Counted from the stretch's first letter, positions 24,384 to 32,815 are shown. The stretch: 43,041 nt of DNA from Bacillota bacterium (GCA_023453025.1 JAEXUD010000067.1:1-43041), one strand, 5' to 3'. Program-made: numbers and translations. Notes: a model not told the origin generated them from the sequence alone.

Positions 24384-25225
24384 TGCAGCACTCTCCCGGT
24401 TATATCCATAAAAATGTCACTTAAAGAAGGTTCAGAGCTGTGAACAGATAGTATTTGATTTTTTTCAATCAGCTCTTTCAGCTTTTCATCATCAGATGTG
24501 GATTTTAGTAAACATTCCCCGGTCTTTTCAATACCGTCGTAATAAGTATATTTTATTTTTGCTGCTCCTTTGGACATAATCAAGTTATGAGGAGAATCCA
24601 AGGCTTTTATTTTGCCGTCAACTATAAATGCCACTCTGTCGCAAAGCTCTGCAGCATCAACCATATTGTGTGTAGTCAGAATTATCGTACCGCCCTTTGA
24701 TTTTTCTTCAAGAATTATGTTTTTCATAGCCATGCTGTTATTAGGATCTAATCCGTTAGTGGGTTCATCTAAAAACAAAATATCAGGATTGTGCAAAAGT
24801 GCCTTTATGAAATTGAGCCTTGATTTCATACCCTTGGAATACTCTGATACCTTTTTATTTCCGTCACTGTACAATCCCACCATTTTCAATAATTCATCAA
24901 TATCCCTGAGATTTTTTGAATATAAAGCACCAAAAAACTTCAAATTTTCTTTTCCGGTAAGTTTTTCATACAAAGTCGGAAATTCGAAGTCAACACCAAT
25001 ATTCTCATAAAAATTATTCTTATATTTTTTGCATTCTTCTTTATTTACTATTGCATTACCTTCATAGTTCTTAATTAATCCCGTAAGGATTTTTTGCAAG
25101 GTACTTTTACCTGCACCGGACGGTCCTAAAAATCCAAAAATTTCTCCTTTTTGCACACTGAAATTCATATGTTCTATAAAAGGCTTCTTATTATAGCTGA
25201 ATGATAAGTCTTTAACTTCAATCAC
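24380..25225 (-). CDS. ABC exporter ATP-binding protein
   Basis: A 281-residue ATPase: Walker A GPSGAGKST near residue 36, ABC signature EYSKGMKSRL in place of LSGGQ, Walker B ILFLDEPTNGLDP, H-loop TTHNM, and a C-terminal extension as in drug-export ATPases. GTG start behind GGAGGG, with 8 bp of overlap with the tetR gene upstream. Powers the permeases downstream. Confidence 0.93.
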   Translation of the reverse strand: MIEVKDLSFSYNKKPFIEHMNFSVQKGEIFGFLGPSGAGKSTLQKILTGLIKNYEGNAIVNKEECKKYKNNFYENIGVDFEFPTLYEKLTGKENLKFFGALYSKNLRDIDELLKMVGLYSDGNKKVSEYSKGMKSRLNFIKALLHNPDILFLDEPTNGLDPNNSMAMKNIILEEKSKGGTIILTTHNMVDAAELCDRVAFIVDGKIKALDSPHNLIMSKGAAKIKYTYYDGIEKTGECLLKSTSDDEKLKELIEKNQILSVHSSEPSLSDIFMDITGRVLQ

Positions 25226-25820
25226 TTTTTCCCTCCGTCAGTTGAATTGCAATTCCTCTCAGCATGAGCATCAGTGCTCCGTCAAAAATTTTTTCTCCGA
25301 TTTCTCTTTTGTGCAGCATAGATAAGAATATTCCACGCAACGCGCCGCTGAAGCATTCAATATCCAAAGCTTGATTTTCTGGAATTACACTTAAAAGTTT
25401 TTTAATCATCAAATCGTCCCGGTCAAAATGAGCTTCAACTGTTTCATCAGGCAGCTTTCTCATTAACATTTCCAGTTCTCCGTTGGTAAAAATGTTTAAT
25501 AAAAAAGTATTATCTACTTTTTTATAAAGACGGAATAGCAGCCCGGCTAATTTTTCACTGTCAATTTTTCCGTTTAAAGCTTGTAATTCCCGTATTATCT
25601 GACCTTGTATTTCATCATGAACATCATTAATCACATCAAACAACAGCAATTCTTTCGAACCATAAAACAAATAAAATGTTCCTTTAGGTATATTGACTCT
25701 TTTAACCAGTTCATCCACTGTTGTTTTTCTGATGCCATATAAATTTAAACACTCTTTCGCTTCTTCTTTTAGCCTTTTTTTAATATATTCTCTTTCATTT
25801 TCATCAAAGGACTTTGGCAA
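25218..25820 (-). CDS. TetR-family repressor of the second ABC exporter
   Basis: A 200-residue TetR protein: IRKTTVDELVKRVNIPKGTF is the helix-turn-helix, then YLFYGSKELLLFDV and a helical ligand-binding part. TTG start (25818-25820) behind AAAGGGG. It heads the exporter operon and overlaps the ATPase gene. The promoter upstream has two TGACTAAAA copies rather than a clear palindrome, so operator form differs from the other TetR modules. Confidence 0.88.
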   Translation of the reverse strand: MPKSFDENEREYIKKRLKEEAKECLNLYGIRKTTVDELVKRVNIPKGTFYLFYGSKELLLFDVINDVHDEIQGQIIRELQALNGKIDSEKLAGLLFRLYKKVDNTFLLNIFTNGELEMLMRKLPDETVEAHFDRDDLMIKKLLSVIPENQALDIECFSGALRGIFLSMLHKREIGEKIFDGALMLMLRGIAIQLTEGKSD

Positions 25821-25873
25821 ATGTATTACCCCTTTCTCATTCGTACTATTTGACCATTTAAGTATTTTTAGTC

Positions 25874-25902
25874 ATTATAGCACATAATAAACTTTTAGTC
25901 AA
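25874..25902 (-). promoter_or_regulatory. Near-consensus promoter with TGACTAAAA repeats
   Basis: On the minus strand TTGACT (25897-25902), 17 bp, TATAAT (25874-25879). TGACTAAAA occurs twice in the same direction, once in the -35 and once after the -10 (about 25865-25873). It drives the TetR-ABC operon. Confidence 0.7.
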
Positions 25903-25933
25903 TTATTTATAAAAAAAGATATCAATGTGCGGA

Positions 25934-26521
25934 TTATATCTCCGCGTATTGATACCTTGGTGAAAATTCAGCTTCGTTGTATACTTTTCTTGACCAATTT
26001 GTATTTTTTAGGTTCCCGTTAAATACAACCTTTCCGTTTATACTTAACAAATCCTGTGGTCTTACAAGATTTCCGGATTTATTAAAATTAACTATATTGC
26101 TTTTTCTTAAAATATAGTAGACAAATTCAGAGCACAAAAATCTGTTATCATTGCATGATTCTCTGTTAAGTAAGCAATTAATAAGTCCCATATAGTTATA
26201 TTTGTATAAATCCTTGTTTAAAATAAATTCATTTATTAAATTCTCTGCTTTACCGTACTGCTCGTGAGATACTTCAATCTCCATAACTAAACAGCAGAGA
26301 TTATTTTGCCTTCCAAATACTCCCTCATTAAAATTCTCTTTAACGAAACGCCCCACAAACGGGTTATATGAATATTTCCTGCCAAAGCTGTACATTTGAT
26401 TTAATTCTCTGTCTAATGAAATTGAAGCATGTGTATATTCATCATCCTTAATAAATCCGATCATTCTCGATAATATTGTATTTGTTCTTGTGAGAACAAT
26501 ATAAATTTTCTTGTTTTCCAT
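25934..26521 (-). CDS. Permuted papain-like (YiiX-type) hydrolase
   Basis: A 195-residue soluble protein. The region YTHASISLD carries the conserved His, and RFLCSEFVYYIL the conserved Cys, in the circularly permuted order of the YiiX/NlpC-P60 C40 superfamily (His before Cys). The protein starts with a strand MENKKIYIVLTRTNTILSRMI typical of the family, and no signal peptide is seen, so it is probably cytosolic or acts on internal lipid or peptide amides. The substrate cannot be told from the sequence. Single gene, with an AAGGAGAAATT ribosome binding site. Confidence 0.7.
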   Translation of the reverse strand: MENKKIYIVLTRTNTILSRMIGFIKDDEYTHASISLDRELNQMYSFGRKYSYNPFVGRFVKENFNEGVFGRQNNLCCLVMEIEVSHEQYGKAENLINEFILNKDLYKYNYMGLINCLLNRESCNDNRFLCSEFVYYILRKSNIVNFNKSGNLVRPQDLLSINGKVVFNGNLKNTNWSRKVYNEAEFSPRYQYAEI

Positions 26522-26655
26522 AATTTCTCCTTATGTTCATGTGTTTAACGTCTTATGTTCTAATTATGGATAACCCAACTTAAAAGACTATAAAAGAAAT
26601 ATTAATAAATCATTAGAATTCAATTTAATAAATTTAATGTCTGTTTGTTAAAAAA

Positions 26656-26685
26656 GGCTTGCGGTTGATTGAGCAATCGCAAGCC
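26656..26685 (-). terminator. Intrinsic terminator of the MerR gene
   Basis: GGCTTGCG (26656-26663) and CGCAAGCC (26678-26685) with further TTG/CAA pairing form the stem; TTTTT follows on the minus strand, about 20 bp past the merR-type gene stop. Confidence 0.85.
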
Positions 26686-26707
26686 CTTAAAGTTTTGTTT
26701 CAAATAA

Positions 26708-27469
26708 TTATATTCTTTCAGTGTAAATTTTCACCGCATCTCTCAAAAATTCCGCACAGCCCGGCTGTTCCTTATCATAGTAAGCCTTGAACCTTTCATC
26801 ATCCACATACATTTGTGTTAAATTGACATGTGCTTCTGCATTGTAGGTTCCCCAGCAGAATGTAATCCATTCCTTGTGGAGTTCGGCTGCCTTTTGTCCC
26901 AGCTCTCCTGCAGTGTTTCCTGTTTTATAGGCTTCTTTTAATGTTTCAAGAATTTTGTTTCCAAGCTCCGTAAGTTCATTGTACTGCTCTTCTGTCATGT
27001 CCATAAATTGTTGATTCGATTTGTTTGCAGCTTCCTCACCGTATTTTTCTCTTACTTCTTTTCCATAATTTTTTTCATTATCATCTATAAGCTTTTTCTT
27101 AAAGCCTTCAAATTTATCCTTGTCGCTCATTTTTGTTCTCCCTTCTTTATTATTGATTGTTTTCTCTACATTCTCAATCAAAGCATCTAACTGCTGTCTT
27201 CTTGCAAGGAGTTCTTTATAATGCTGTTTCAATGCAATAGTTTCGTCGAAATCCGGTGATGTTATTATTTCCCTTATGCTATCCAGACTGAATTCCAGCT
27301 CCCTGTAAAACATAATTTGCTGAAGTCTGTCTACTTCCCTTTCTCCATATATGCGATATCCGGATGAATTGATTCTGGCCGGCTTAAGAATTCCAACTTC
27401 ATCATAATATCTCAATGTCCTTGTACTGACTCCTGCTAAACTGCTAAGCTTTTTAACTGTATATTCCAT
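26708..27469 (-). CDS. MerR-family regulator with TipAS ligand domain
   Basis: A 253-residue activator. MerR winged helix at residues 1-75 (YTVKKLSSLAGVSTRTLRYYD, YRIYGEREVDRLQQI), a dimerising coiled coil, then a TipAS domain (about 130-253: FEGFKKKLIDDNEKNYGKE, AAELHKEWITFCWGTY, EQPGCAEFLRDAVKIY). TipAS domains wrap thiopeptide or related antibiotics and switch the activator on. The start is the ATG 7 bases after AAGGAG; the upstream in-frame ATG at 27493 has no ribosome binding site and falls at the -10. No antibiotic-resistance gene adjoins it; autoregulation is likely. Confidence 0.88.
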   Translation of the reverse strand: MEYTVKKLSSLAGVSTRTLRYYDEVGILKPARINSSGYRIYGEREVDRLQQIMFYRELEFSLDSIREIITSPDFDETIALKQHYKELLARRQQLDALIENVEKTINNKEGRTKMSDKDKFEGFKKKLIDDNEKNYGKEVREKYGEEAANKSNQQFMDMTEEQYNELTELGNKILETLKEAYKTGNTAGELGQKAAELHKEWITFCWGTYNAEAHVNLTQMYVDDERFKAYYDKEQPGCAEFLRDAVKIYTERI

Positions 27470-27491
27470 TTCCTCACTCCTTACATAAAAC

Positions 27492-27522
27492 ATTGTATAC
27501 CTTTACGCAACGTCAATGTCAA
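27492..27522 (-). promoter_or_regulatory. MerR-type promoter with 19-bp spacer
   Basis: On the minus strand TTGACA (27517-27522), 19 bp, TACAAT (27492-27497). The overlong spacer is the hallmark of MerR-activated promoters and contains the near-palindrome TTGACGTTGCGTAAA. It directly precedes the merR-type gene, so it is its own target. Confidence 0.75.
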
Positions 27523-27566
27523 TAGTTTATTTTTAAAAAATAATCTCTTATGTGACGCACAAAAAA

Positions 27567-27585
27567 AATCACCGTATAGGTGATT
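27567..27585 (-). terminator. Intrinsic terminator of the amino-acid ABC operon
   Basis: AATCACC (27567-27573), loop, GGTGATT (27579-27585) and a run of eight T on the minus strand, just after the ATPase gene. Confidence 0.85.
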
Positions 27586-27590
27586 CAGTA

Positions 27591-28319
27591 TTAGTGCTGC
27601 AATATTCTGGCAAGGAATGTCCGCGTCCTTTCCTCTTTTGGTGCTGTAAATATTTCATCAGGAGTGCCTTCTTCCACAATGTTGCCTTCTGCCATAAAAA
27701 TAACCCTGTCAGCTACATCCCGTGCAAATCCCATTTCATGGGTTACAACAATCATGGTCATTCCTTCCTTAGCTAGTGATTTCATTACCTCCAGTACATC
27801 TCCGACCAATTCAGGATCCAGAGCTGAAGTAGGCTCGTCAAACAGCAGCGCTTTAGGCTCCATAGCCAATGCTCTTGCAATAGCAACTCTTTGTTTTTGT
27901 CCGCCCGAAAGTTCTTTTGGATATGAGCAAGCTTTTTCTTCCAATCCAACTTTTTTTAAAAGCTTCATAGCTTTATGTCTTGCTTGCTCTTTATTTTCCT
28001 TCTTGGCTATCACGGGTGCCAATATAATATTTTCCAATACATTTTTTAACGGAAATAAATTAAAATTCTGAAATACCATTCCAACCTCTTCTCTGAACAT
28101 TCTTATATCCATTGACCCGTCCAGAAGATTGCTGCCATAATATTTGATTTCACCTCCGGTTGGTCTCTCCAGCTGATTTATGCATCGTAAAAAGGTACTT
28201 TTTCCTGAGCCGGAAGGTCCTATTATGCAAACAACTTCTCCTTCATCTACATGCATATTGATATCCTTCAGTACTGTCGAGTCTCCGAAATTCTTTGATA
28301 AATGACTTATATGAATCAT
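27591..28319 (-). CDS. Polar amino-acid ABC importer, ATP-binding subunit
   Basis: A 242-residue GlnQ/HisP-type ATPase. Walker A GPSGSGKST near residue 33, Q-loop VFQNFNLFPLKNVLENI with the polar amino-acid transporter (PAAT) look, ABC signature LSGGQKQRVAIARALA, Walker B LLFDEPTSALDP, H-loop VTHEM. It is the last gene after the binding protein and permease, and 7 bases separate it from the permease. Likely substrate is a polar amino acid; which one is not shown. Confidence 0.93.
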   Translation of the reverse strand: MIHISHLSKNFGDSTVLKDINMHVDEGEVVCIIGPSGSGKSTFLRCINQLERPTGGEIKYYGSNLLDGSMDIRMFREEVGMVFQNFNLFPLKNVLENIILAPVIAKKENKEQARHKAMKLLKKVGLEEKACSYPKELSGGQKQRVAIARALAMEPKALLFDEPTSALDPELVGDVLEVMKSLAKEGMTMIVVTHEMGFARDVADRVIFMAEGNIVEEGTPDEIFTAPKEERTRTFLARILQH

Positions 28320-28326
28320 AATACTG

Positions 28327-28965
28327 TCACCTCAACTTCTTTTCGATATTTTTTTGTATAATTATTAATACAGATATTATTACAAGATAAAATAACGCTC
28401 CTGCAGAATACGCTTCTATGGTTTTGAAGCTCAGCGCAGCAAAATTTTGTATTTCCTTGGTAATTTCATTTACCACAATTACAGATAATATTGCAGTATC
28501 CTTAACGGTAATTATAAATTGATTGAATAACGACGGCAGCATAAGCTTAAAAGCAGGCGGTATAATTATATGCCATAAAATCTGTTTATTTGTTAATCCT
28601 AAAGACAAACCGGCCTCATTTTGTCCTGAATCAACTGCCTGTAATGCACCTCTTACAATTTCCGAAATAAAAGCACCGGAATTAAGGCTGATTACAATAA
28701 TACCTGCAGCCAGTGAAGATAAATCTGTATCAAACAATATAGGAACCACATAATAAACGTATAATGCCTGGACTATCAATGGAGTTCCTCTTATAATCCA
28801 AATATAAACATCAGCAATAAATTTTGCGATCTTATTTTTCCCTTGTAATGCATACCCGCTTATGCTTCCGATTAAAAACCCAAATAAAATACCTGCAACC
28901 GAAATCAACAGCGTTACTTTTAGCCCCCTGAAAAGCATTGGCAAAAGCACCTTCAAAAACTCCAT
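28327..28965 (-). CDS. Polar amino-acid ABC importer, permease
   Basis: A 212-residue membrane protein of the HisMQ type, with about five helices (first LPMLFRGLKVTLLISVAGILFGFLI region). The coupling EAA motif is present as SGQNEAGLSLGLTNKQ followed by IIIPPAFKLMLPSL. RBS in the ATG-proximal sequence. It works with the ATPase and the binding protein in the same operon; a 10-bp hairpin lies between it and the binding-protein gene. Confidence 0.92.
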   Translation of the reverse strand: MEFLKVLLPMLFRGLKVTLLISVAGILFGFLIGSISGYALQGKNKIAKFIADVYIWIIRGTPLIVQALYVYYVVPILFDTDLSSLAAGIIVISLNSGAFISEIVRGALQAVDSGQNEAGLSLGLTNKQILWHIIIPPAFKLMLPSLFNQFIITVKDTAILSVIVVNEITKEIQNFAALSFKTIEAYSAGALFYLVIISVLIIIQKNIEKKLR

Positions 28966-29001
28966 ATTGTCACATCCTTACTGTTTTAGCAAATTCAACA
29001 G

Positions 29002-29027
29002 TCATTTTGAGATTACTCTCAAAATGA
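29002..29027 (-). promoter_or_regulatory. Intercistronic hairpin in the amino-acid ABC operon
   Basis: TCATTTTGAG (29002-29011), 6-base loop, CTCAAAATGA (29018-29027): perfect 10-bp stem with no T-run on the minus strand. Such stems behind binding-protein genes often protect the mRNA and raise the binding-protein level over the permease (family knowledge). Confidence 0.55.
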
Positions 29028-29077
29028 CCTGGTTTAATACAATGTATTCAGTATATCTTATTGATTTAGGATAATTA

Positions 29078-29980
29078 TCATTTAAACCATTTTGTCTTCA
29101 ATTCATCCATTGTTCCGTTTGCATTTAATTCTTCCATTGACTTATTTAATATATCCAGCAATTCCGGATTTTCTTCTGATACTTTAAATGATACCGCTAT
29201 TGCATATGGCGCCTGTCCTTGATTAAATTCCTCGCCCACCATTTCCAGTTTAGTATCATCTTTAGTTTTTATATAAAATGCAATACCCGGCTGGTCCTGG
29301 ATGAGAGCATCTACTTTTCCCTGTTCTAATGATTCATATGCTGTTGTGATAGTATCATGAACTTCTATAGAATTTGCAGGTAAATTTGCCTGAGCGTATA
29401 GATGTGAGGCTGTTCCTTTTTCAACGGCTACAATAAAATCACCTGTTTTAAGAGAATCGATTCCTGTTATTCCCTCCGGGCTGTCTTCCTTGTTAATTGT
29501 TACTATTTGCCCTGAATCATAATATGTGTTGCTGAAATTCATTACTTCTTTTCTCACGTCGGTTGCGCATAATGCAGCTAATGCTATATCCAATTTACCG
29601 CTTGCAACAGATGTAGTAAGTGCTGAGTAATCCATTGCTTCAATCGTATCACCTGCTATTGTAAATCCCAGCAAATCCTGTAATTCGGCTATAAAATCCA
29701 AATCATAGCCTATTAATGTTGAGCCGTCTTCATCATAATATGAAAATGGTGCAAATAAACCGGATGTACCTACCGCAAACTCGACCCCTTCAAGAGACCC
29801 TTCTATCCCTTTATCTGCAGGTTCAGGCTCAGCATCTGTACCCGAAGCTTCCGGAGCCGGAGTTTCATTGCTTGGTGCAGGTGCAGTTTCTTTGTTTTCA
29901 GGAGAACATGCTGTAAAAATTGTCAATGTAAATACTAAAATCATTATCAGCAATAATACTTTTTTCATTTCTTTTTTCAT
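29078..29980 (-). CDS. Polar amino-acid ABC importer, substrate-binding lipoprotein
   Basis: A 300-residue extracytoplasmic lipoprotein. Start chosen at the ATG behind ATGGAGG: KKEMKKVLLLIMILVFTLT is the signal peptide and IFTAC the lipobox with Cys25. A low-complexity linker of Glu/Pro/Ala follows, then the SBP_bac_3 fold: LEGVEFAVGTSGLFAPFSYY, IGYDLDFIAELQDLLG, TEDVRKEVMNFSNTYYDSGQ-like ATDVRKEVMNFSNTY, and YAIAVSFKVSEENPELLDIL. It binds a polar amino acid and feeds the permease downstream. The upstream in-frame start (30040) lies in the terminator hairpin and has no RBS. Confidence 0.93.
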   Translation of the reverse strand: MKKEMKKVLLLIMILVFTLTIFTACSPENKETAPAPSNETPAPEASGTDAEPEPADKGIEGSLEGVEFAVGTSGLFAPFSYYDEDGSTLIGYDLDFIAELQDLLGFTIAGDTIEAMDYSALTTSVASGKLDIALAALCATDVRKEVMNFSNTYYDSGQIVTINKEDSPEGITGIDSLKTGDFIVAVEKGTASHLYAQANLPANSIEVHDTITTAYESLEQGKVDALIQDQPGIAFYIKTKDDTKLEMVGEEFNQGQAPYAIAVSFKVSEENPELLDILNKSMEELNANGTMDELKTKWFK

Positions 29981-30016
29981 AAAAACCTCCATATAATCAT
30001 AATTATTAAAAAAAAG

Positions 30017-30050
30017 AACAAAGACGTTGCACGTATGCAACGCCTTTGTT
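30017..30050 (-). terminator. Terminator hairpin in the leader of the binding-protein gene
   Basis: Arms AACAAAG...CGTTGC (30017-30030) and GCAACG...CTTTGTT (30037-30050) with one mismatch form a 13-bp stem, followed on the minus strand by eight T (30008-30015). It lies between the promoter (30073-30101) and the ATG at 29980. So it either attenuates this operon or ends transcription from upstream; the position after the promoter favours attenuation. Confidence 0.65.
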
Positions 30051-30072
30051 GACTAGAATTAATATTTATACT

Positions 30073-30101
30073 ATATTATATTATAATATTTCATTTGTCA
30101 A
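30073..30101 (-). promoter_or_regulatory. Promoter of the amino-acid ABC operon
   Basis: On the minus strand TTGACA (30096-30101), 17 bp, TAATAT (30073-30078). The -10 is in very AT-rich DNA, so its exact place may shift by a few bases. Confidence 0.6.
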
Positions 30102-30138
30102 TAATATTCTTTATAATAGTCCACCCCAATATCTGGAA

Positions 30139-30708
30139 TCAATGACTTCTATGATGCTCTTCATATTTCTGAAATAATTTTTTACTGATAATGTTGATAA
30201 GCAGTATAAATAGTATGTAAATAACTGATTTCAAAGGGTTCTCAAAAAATGAGCTTACATTTTCTCCTATAAATGCAAGTGATAACATCATAACCAACTT
30301 GGAAGGAAGCATAGTTACCAAAAAACGCCGGGTATCCATATTTGCCAATGCAGCTGTCCCGCTTATTAAGAAGGAGGGTGTAAATGGAAAACTATACAAG
30401 AAAAAAAGAACCGTTACATTTTTCTTTTTTATTTTATCGAGGGTTCCTCTGTACTTACTTTTCTGTATTTTGGCTTCCAATTTCTTTCCACCTATTTTTC
30501 GTATAAATAAAAACAAAAGGAACGAACCTATACAGTTTCCAAGCCAGGAATAAAGATAACCAAAGAAAAATCCAAAGGCTGTAACGTTTATTATTACGAA
30601 TCCGACCAAAGGCAGAATCGGGATAAATGCTTCAATAATTGGAAGCAGTAAGCCTGCCAATGGTCCTATTTGTTCAACATAGTCAAATAAAACTGAAAAA
30701 TCTTCCAT
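30139..30708 (-). CDS. VTT/DedA-type membrane protein (TVP38/TMEM64)
   Basis: A 189-residue membrane protein of the VTT superfamily: an early stretch EAFIPILPLVGFV, then GFFFGYLYSWLGNCIGSFLLF, the loop with FFLYSFPFTPSFLISGTAAL that corresponds to the conserved F...P.P motif of the family, and a final helix (SVIYILFILLINIIS). Bacterial members flip phospholipids or carrier lipids across the membrane (recent family knowledge); which lipid is unknown here. It stands alone. Start ATG 30706-30708. Confidence 0.8.
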   Translation of the reverse strand: MEDFSVLFDYVEQIGPLAGLLLPIIEAFIPILPLVGFVIINVTAFGFFFGYLYSWLGNCIGSFLLFLFIRKIGGKKLEAKIQKSKYRGTLDKIKKKNVTVLFFLYSFPFTPSFLISGTAALANMDTRRFLVTMLPSKLVMMLSLAFIGENVSSFFENPLKSVIYILFILLINIISKKLFQKYEEHHRSH

Positions 30709-30789
30709 ACTCCATAAAAAACCTGCATTTTAAAATTTTATTTATTTAATATACCCTATTTTTTCATTATGATTTATTATAATATATAC

Positions 30790-30817
30790 TTGATTATTTT
30801 GAAATATAAAATATAAT
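30790..30817 (+). promoter_or_regulatory. Promoter of the 2H phosphoesterase gene
   Basis: TTGATT (30790-30795), 16 bp, TATAAT (30812-30817), 32 bp before the start codon. Confidence 0.6.
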
Positions 30818-30849
30818 AAATTGCAGTAGAACAAAGAAAGGATAAATAT

Positions 30850-31350
30850 ATGAAATATTTCATTGGTGCTCCCATTCCGGAAAATTATAAAAATAAAGTT
30901 GAAATGCTTCGTGCAGAATTCAGATTTTTAACAACCGAACCGCATATAACAATAGTACCGCCTCCCTCACTTCCAGATGACGATTCCTTCATAAAAAGTG
31001 TGGTAGAAGTTTGCAATAAAACTAAGCCCTTTAAGATTGAGCTGGGTCAAATAGGGAAATTTGGCAATAGGGTTTTGTACGTAAGCGTAAATTCTCCTGA
31101 ACTGTTAAAATTATATACCAATATCTTTGAAAAATTAAACATGGTAAAAGGAAGAAGAGGATACACTCCTCATCTCACTATAGCAAAAGAAAGGCCAAGA
31201 CGCCCCATAGAAATTGATACTATTAAAAAAAGAGCAGAAATCAAGCTAATCCCTGCTCCGGAATACATTTTAAAATCTATAATTATATACCATCAACCTA
31301 AAGAGCGGTTCATATATGTTCCATATATGAAGATTCCTTTAGGGAGATGA
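30850..31350 (+). CDS. 2'-5' RNA ligase-like 2H phosphoesterase
   Basis: A 166-residue protein of the 2H superfamily (ThpR/LigT): two H-x-T motifs, PHITIV with His32 and PHLTIA with His108, spaced as in the family. LigT/ThpR hydrolyse or ligate 2'-5' and cyclic phosphodiester bonds, for example in tRNA fragments; the natural substrate is rarely known. AGAAAGGATAAATAT gives a ribosome binding site. Convergent with glmM with only 13 bp between stops. Confidence 0.85.
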   Translation: MKYFIGAPIPENYKNKVEMLRAEFRFLTTEPHITIVPPPSLPDDDSFIKSVVEVCNKTKPFKIELGQIGKFGNRVLYVSVNSPELLKLYTNIFEKLNMVKGRRGYTPHLTIAKERPRRPIEIDTIKKRAEIKLIPAPEYILKSIIIYHQPKERFIYVPYMKIPLGR

Positions 31351-31363
31351 CTTGTGCTCACTT

Positions 31364-32710
31364 TTATTTCAGTCTTTCTTCTATCAACCTTGCCAGCTCG
31401 TTTGCATTGTGATTTAGTTCTTCCAGATTTTCTCCTTCAATCATAACCCTTACTAAAGGCTCTGTGCCGGAAGGTCTGATTAAAACTCTTCCGTTGCCAT
31501 GGAAAAACTCTTCAATTTCTTCAATTTTGCTTTTAATTATTACATCGTCCATATAAACTTTCTTTTTCTCTTCTGAAACATGAGCATTTACTAAAACCTG
31601 AGGCATTACTCTCATCATTTCTGCAAGCTTTGAAAGCTTAATATTTTTCTCTCTCATAACACTTATTAGCTGTATTGCAGTAAGAAGTCCATCACCTGTT
31701 GTGTTATAATCAAGGAAAATGATGTGTCCGGATTGTTCCCCGCCTATTGAATGATTACCCTTAAGCATTTCTTCAAGCACATATCTGTCTCCAACCTTAG
31801 TTTTTACAATATTGATTTCTCTTTCCTTTAAGCAAATATCAAGACCCATGTTTGTCATAACAGTTCCTACAACGGTATTGCTGGTTAATAGTCCTTTTTC
31901 TTTCATATGAGAACCGCATATTGCAAGTACATGGTCTCCGTCAACTATATTTCCGTTTTCATCAGAAGCTATCAGTCTGTCTGCATCTCCATCAAATGAA
32001 AGCCCGATATCTGCACCTGTTTCAAGAACCAGTTTTTGTATTTCTTCCGGCTTTGTGGAACCGCAATTTACATTTATATTAATTCCGTTGGGATCATTAT
32101 GAATTACATAAACCTGTGCCCCAAGCTCCTGCAAAAGCTCCGGTGCCGCCTTATAAACTGCTCCGTTTCCGCAGTCAACTGCAATTTTGAGGCCCTTCAA
32201 ATCCACATCAATAGTATCCTTTAAATAATCCATATACCTTCTTACAGGATTTTCAATTCTGATTTTTCTTCCAACCTCGCCCGAAAGCGGAAAGACGTCT
32301 ATATCCAGGTTGTTAAGAATGTATTCCTCAATTGAATTCTCGACTTCATCTGTCAACTTTAATCCTTGCTCATTAAAGAATTTTATTCCGTTATATTCAA
32401 CAGGATTATGTGAGGCAGTAATCATTACCCCCCCATCAGCATCCAGTATTTTTATCATTCGTGCAACTGCAGGCGTCGGCAATATCCCCAGATACAAGAC
32501 ATCGACTCCCGCTGAGTTCAACCCTGATGATAGTGCACCTTCCAGCATATCTCCGGATATTCTTGTATCCATTCCGACGACCATCTTAGGTCTTTTTTTG
32601 CTTTTTGTCAAAAAGTAGCCGCCAATTCTGCCGAGCCTATAAGCCAGTTCCGGTGACAGGTCCTTGTTTGCGATTCCTCTCACGCCATCAGTCCCAAATA
32701 ATTTACCCAT
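31364..32710 (-). CDS. glmM: Phosphoglucosamine mutase
   Basis: Converts glucosamine-6-phosphate to glucosamine-1-phosphate for UDP-GlcNAc and cell-wall synthesis. 448 residues, the usual size. Start KLFGTDGVRGIAN, catalytic MITASHNPVEYNG with phosphorylated Ser100, metal-binding SFDGDADR, sugar-binding GGEQSGHI and phosphate-binding RPSGTEPLVRVM near the end. TTTGGAGGAAAT precedes the ATG. Transcribed alone. Confidence 0.97.
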   Translation of the reverse strand: MGKLFGTDGVRGIANKDLSPELAYRLGRIGGYFLTKSKKRPKMVVGMDTRISGDMLEGALSSGLNSAGVDVLYLGILPTPAVARMIKILDADGGVMITASHNPVEYNGIKFFNEQGLKLTDEVENSIEEYILNNLDIDVFPLSGEVGRKIRIENPVRRYMDYLKDTIDVDLKGLKIAVDCGNGAVYKAAPELLQELGAQVYVIHNDPNGININVNCGSTKPEEIQKLVLETGADIGLSFDGDADRLIASDENGNIVDGDHVLAICGSHMKEKGLLTSNTVVGTVMTNMGLDICLKEREINIVKTKVGDRYVLEEMLKGNHSIGGEQSGHIIFLDYNTTGDGLLTAIQLISVMREKNIKLSKLAEMMRVMPQVLVNAHVSEEKKKVYMDDVIIKSKIEEIEEFFHGNGRVLIRPSGTEPLVRVMIEGENLEELNHNANELARLIEERLK

Positions 32711-32790
32711 ATTTCCTCCAAAGAAATTTCATTATATAATCTTTTATATTTTAACATATTTTTAGGGAAAATAAAAGATACCAGTACAAA

Positions 32791-32815
32791 AAGAAACCTC
32801 ATTTAGAGGTTTCTT
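32791..32815 (-). terminator. Terminator overlapping the livF stop codon
   Basis: AAGAAACCTC (32791-32800), loop ATTTA, GAGGTTTCTT (32806-32815); TTTTTG follows on the minus strand. The livF stop codon (32799-32801) lies inside the stem, so the last codons of livF and the terminator share sequence. Confidence 0.85.
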
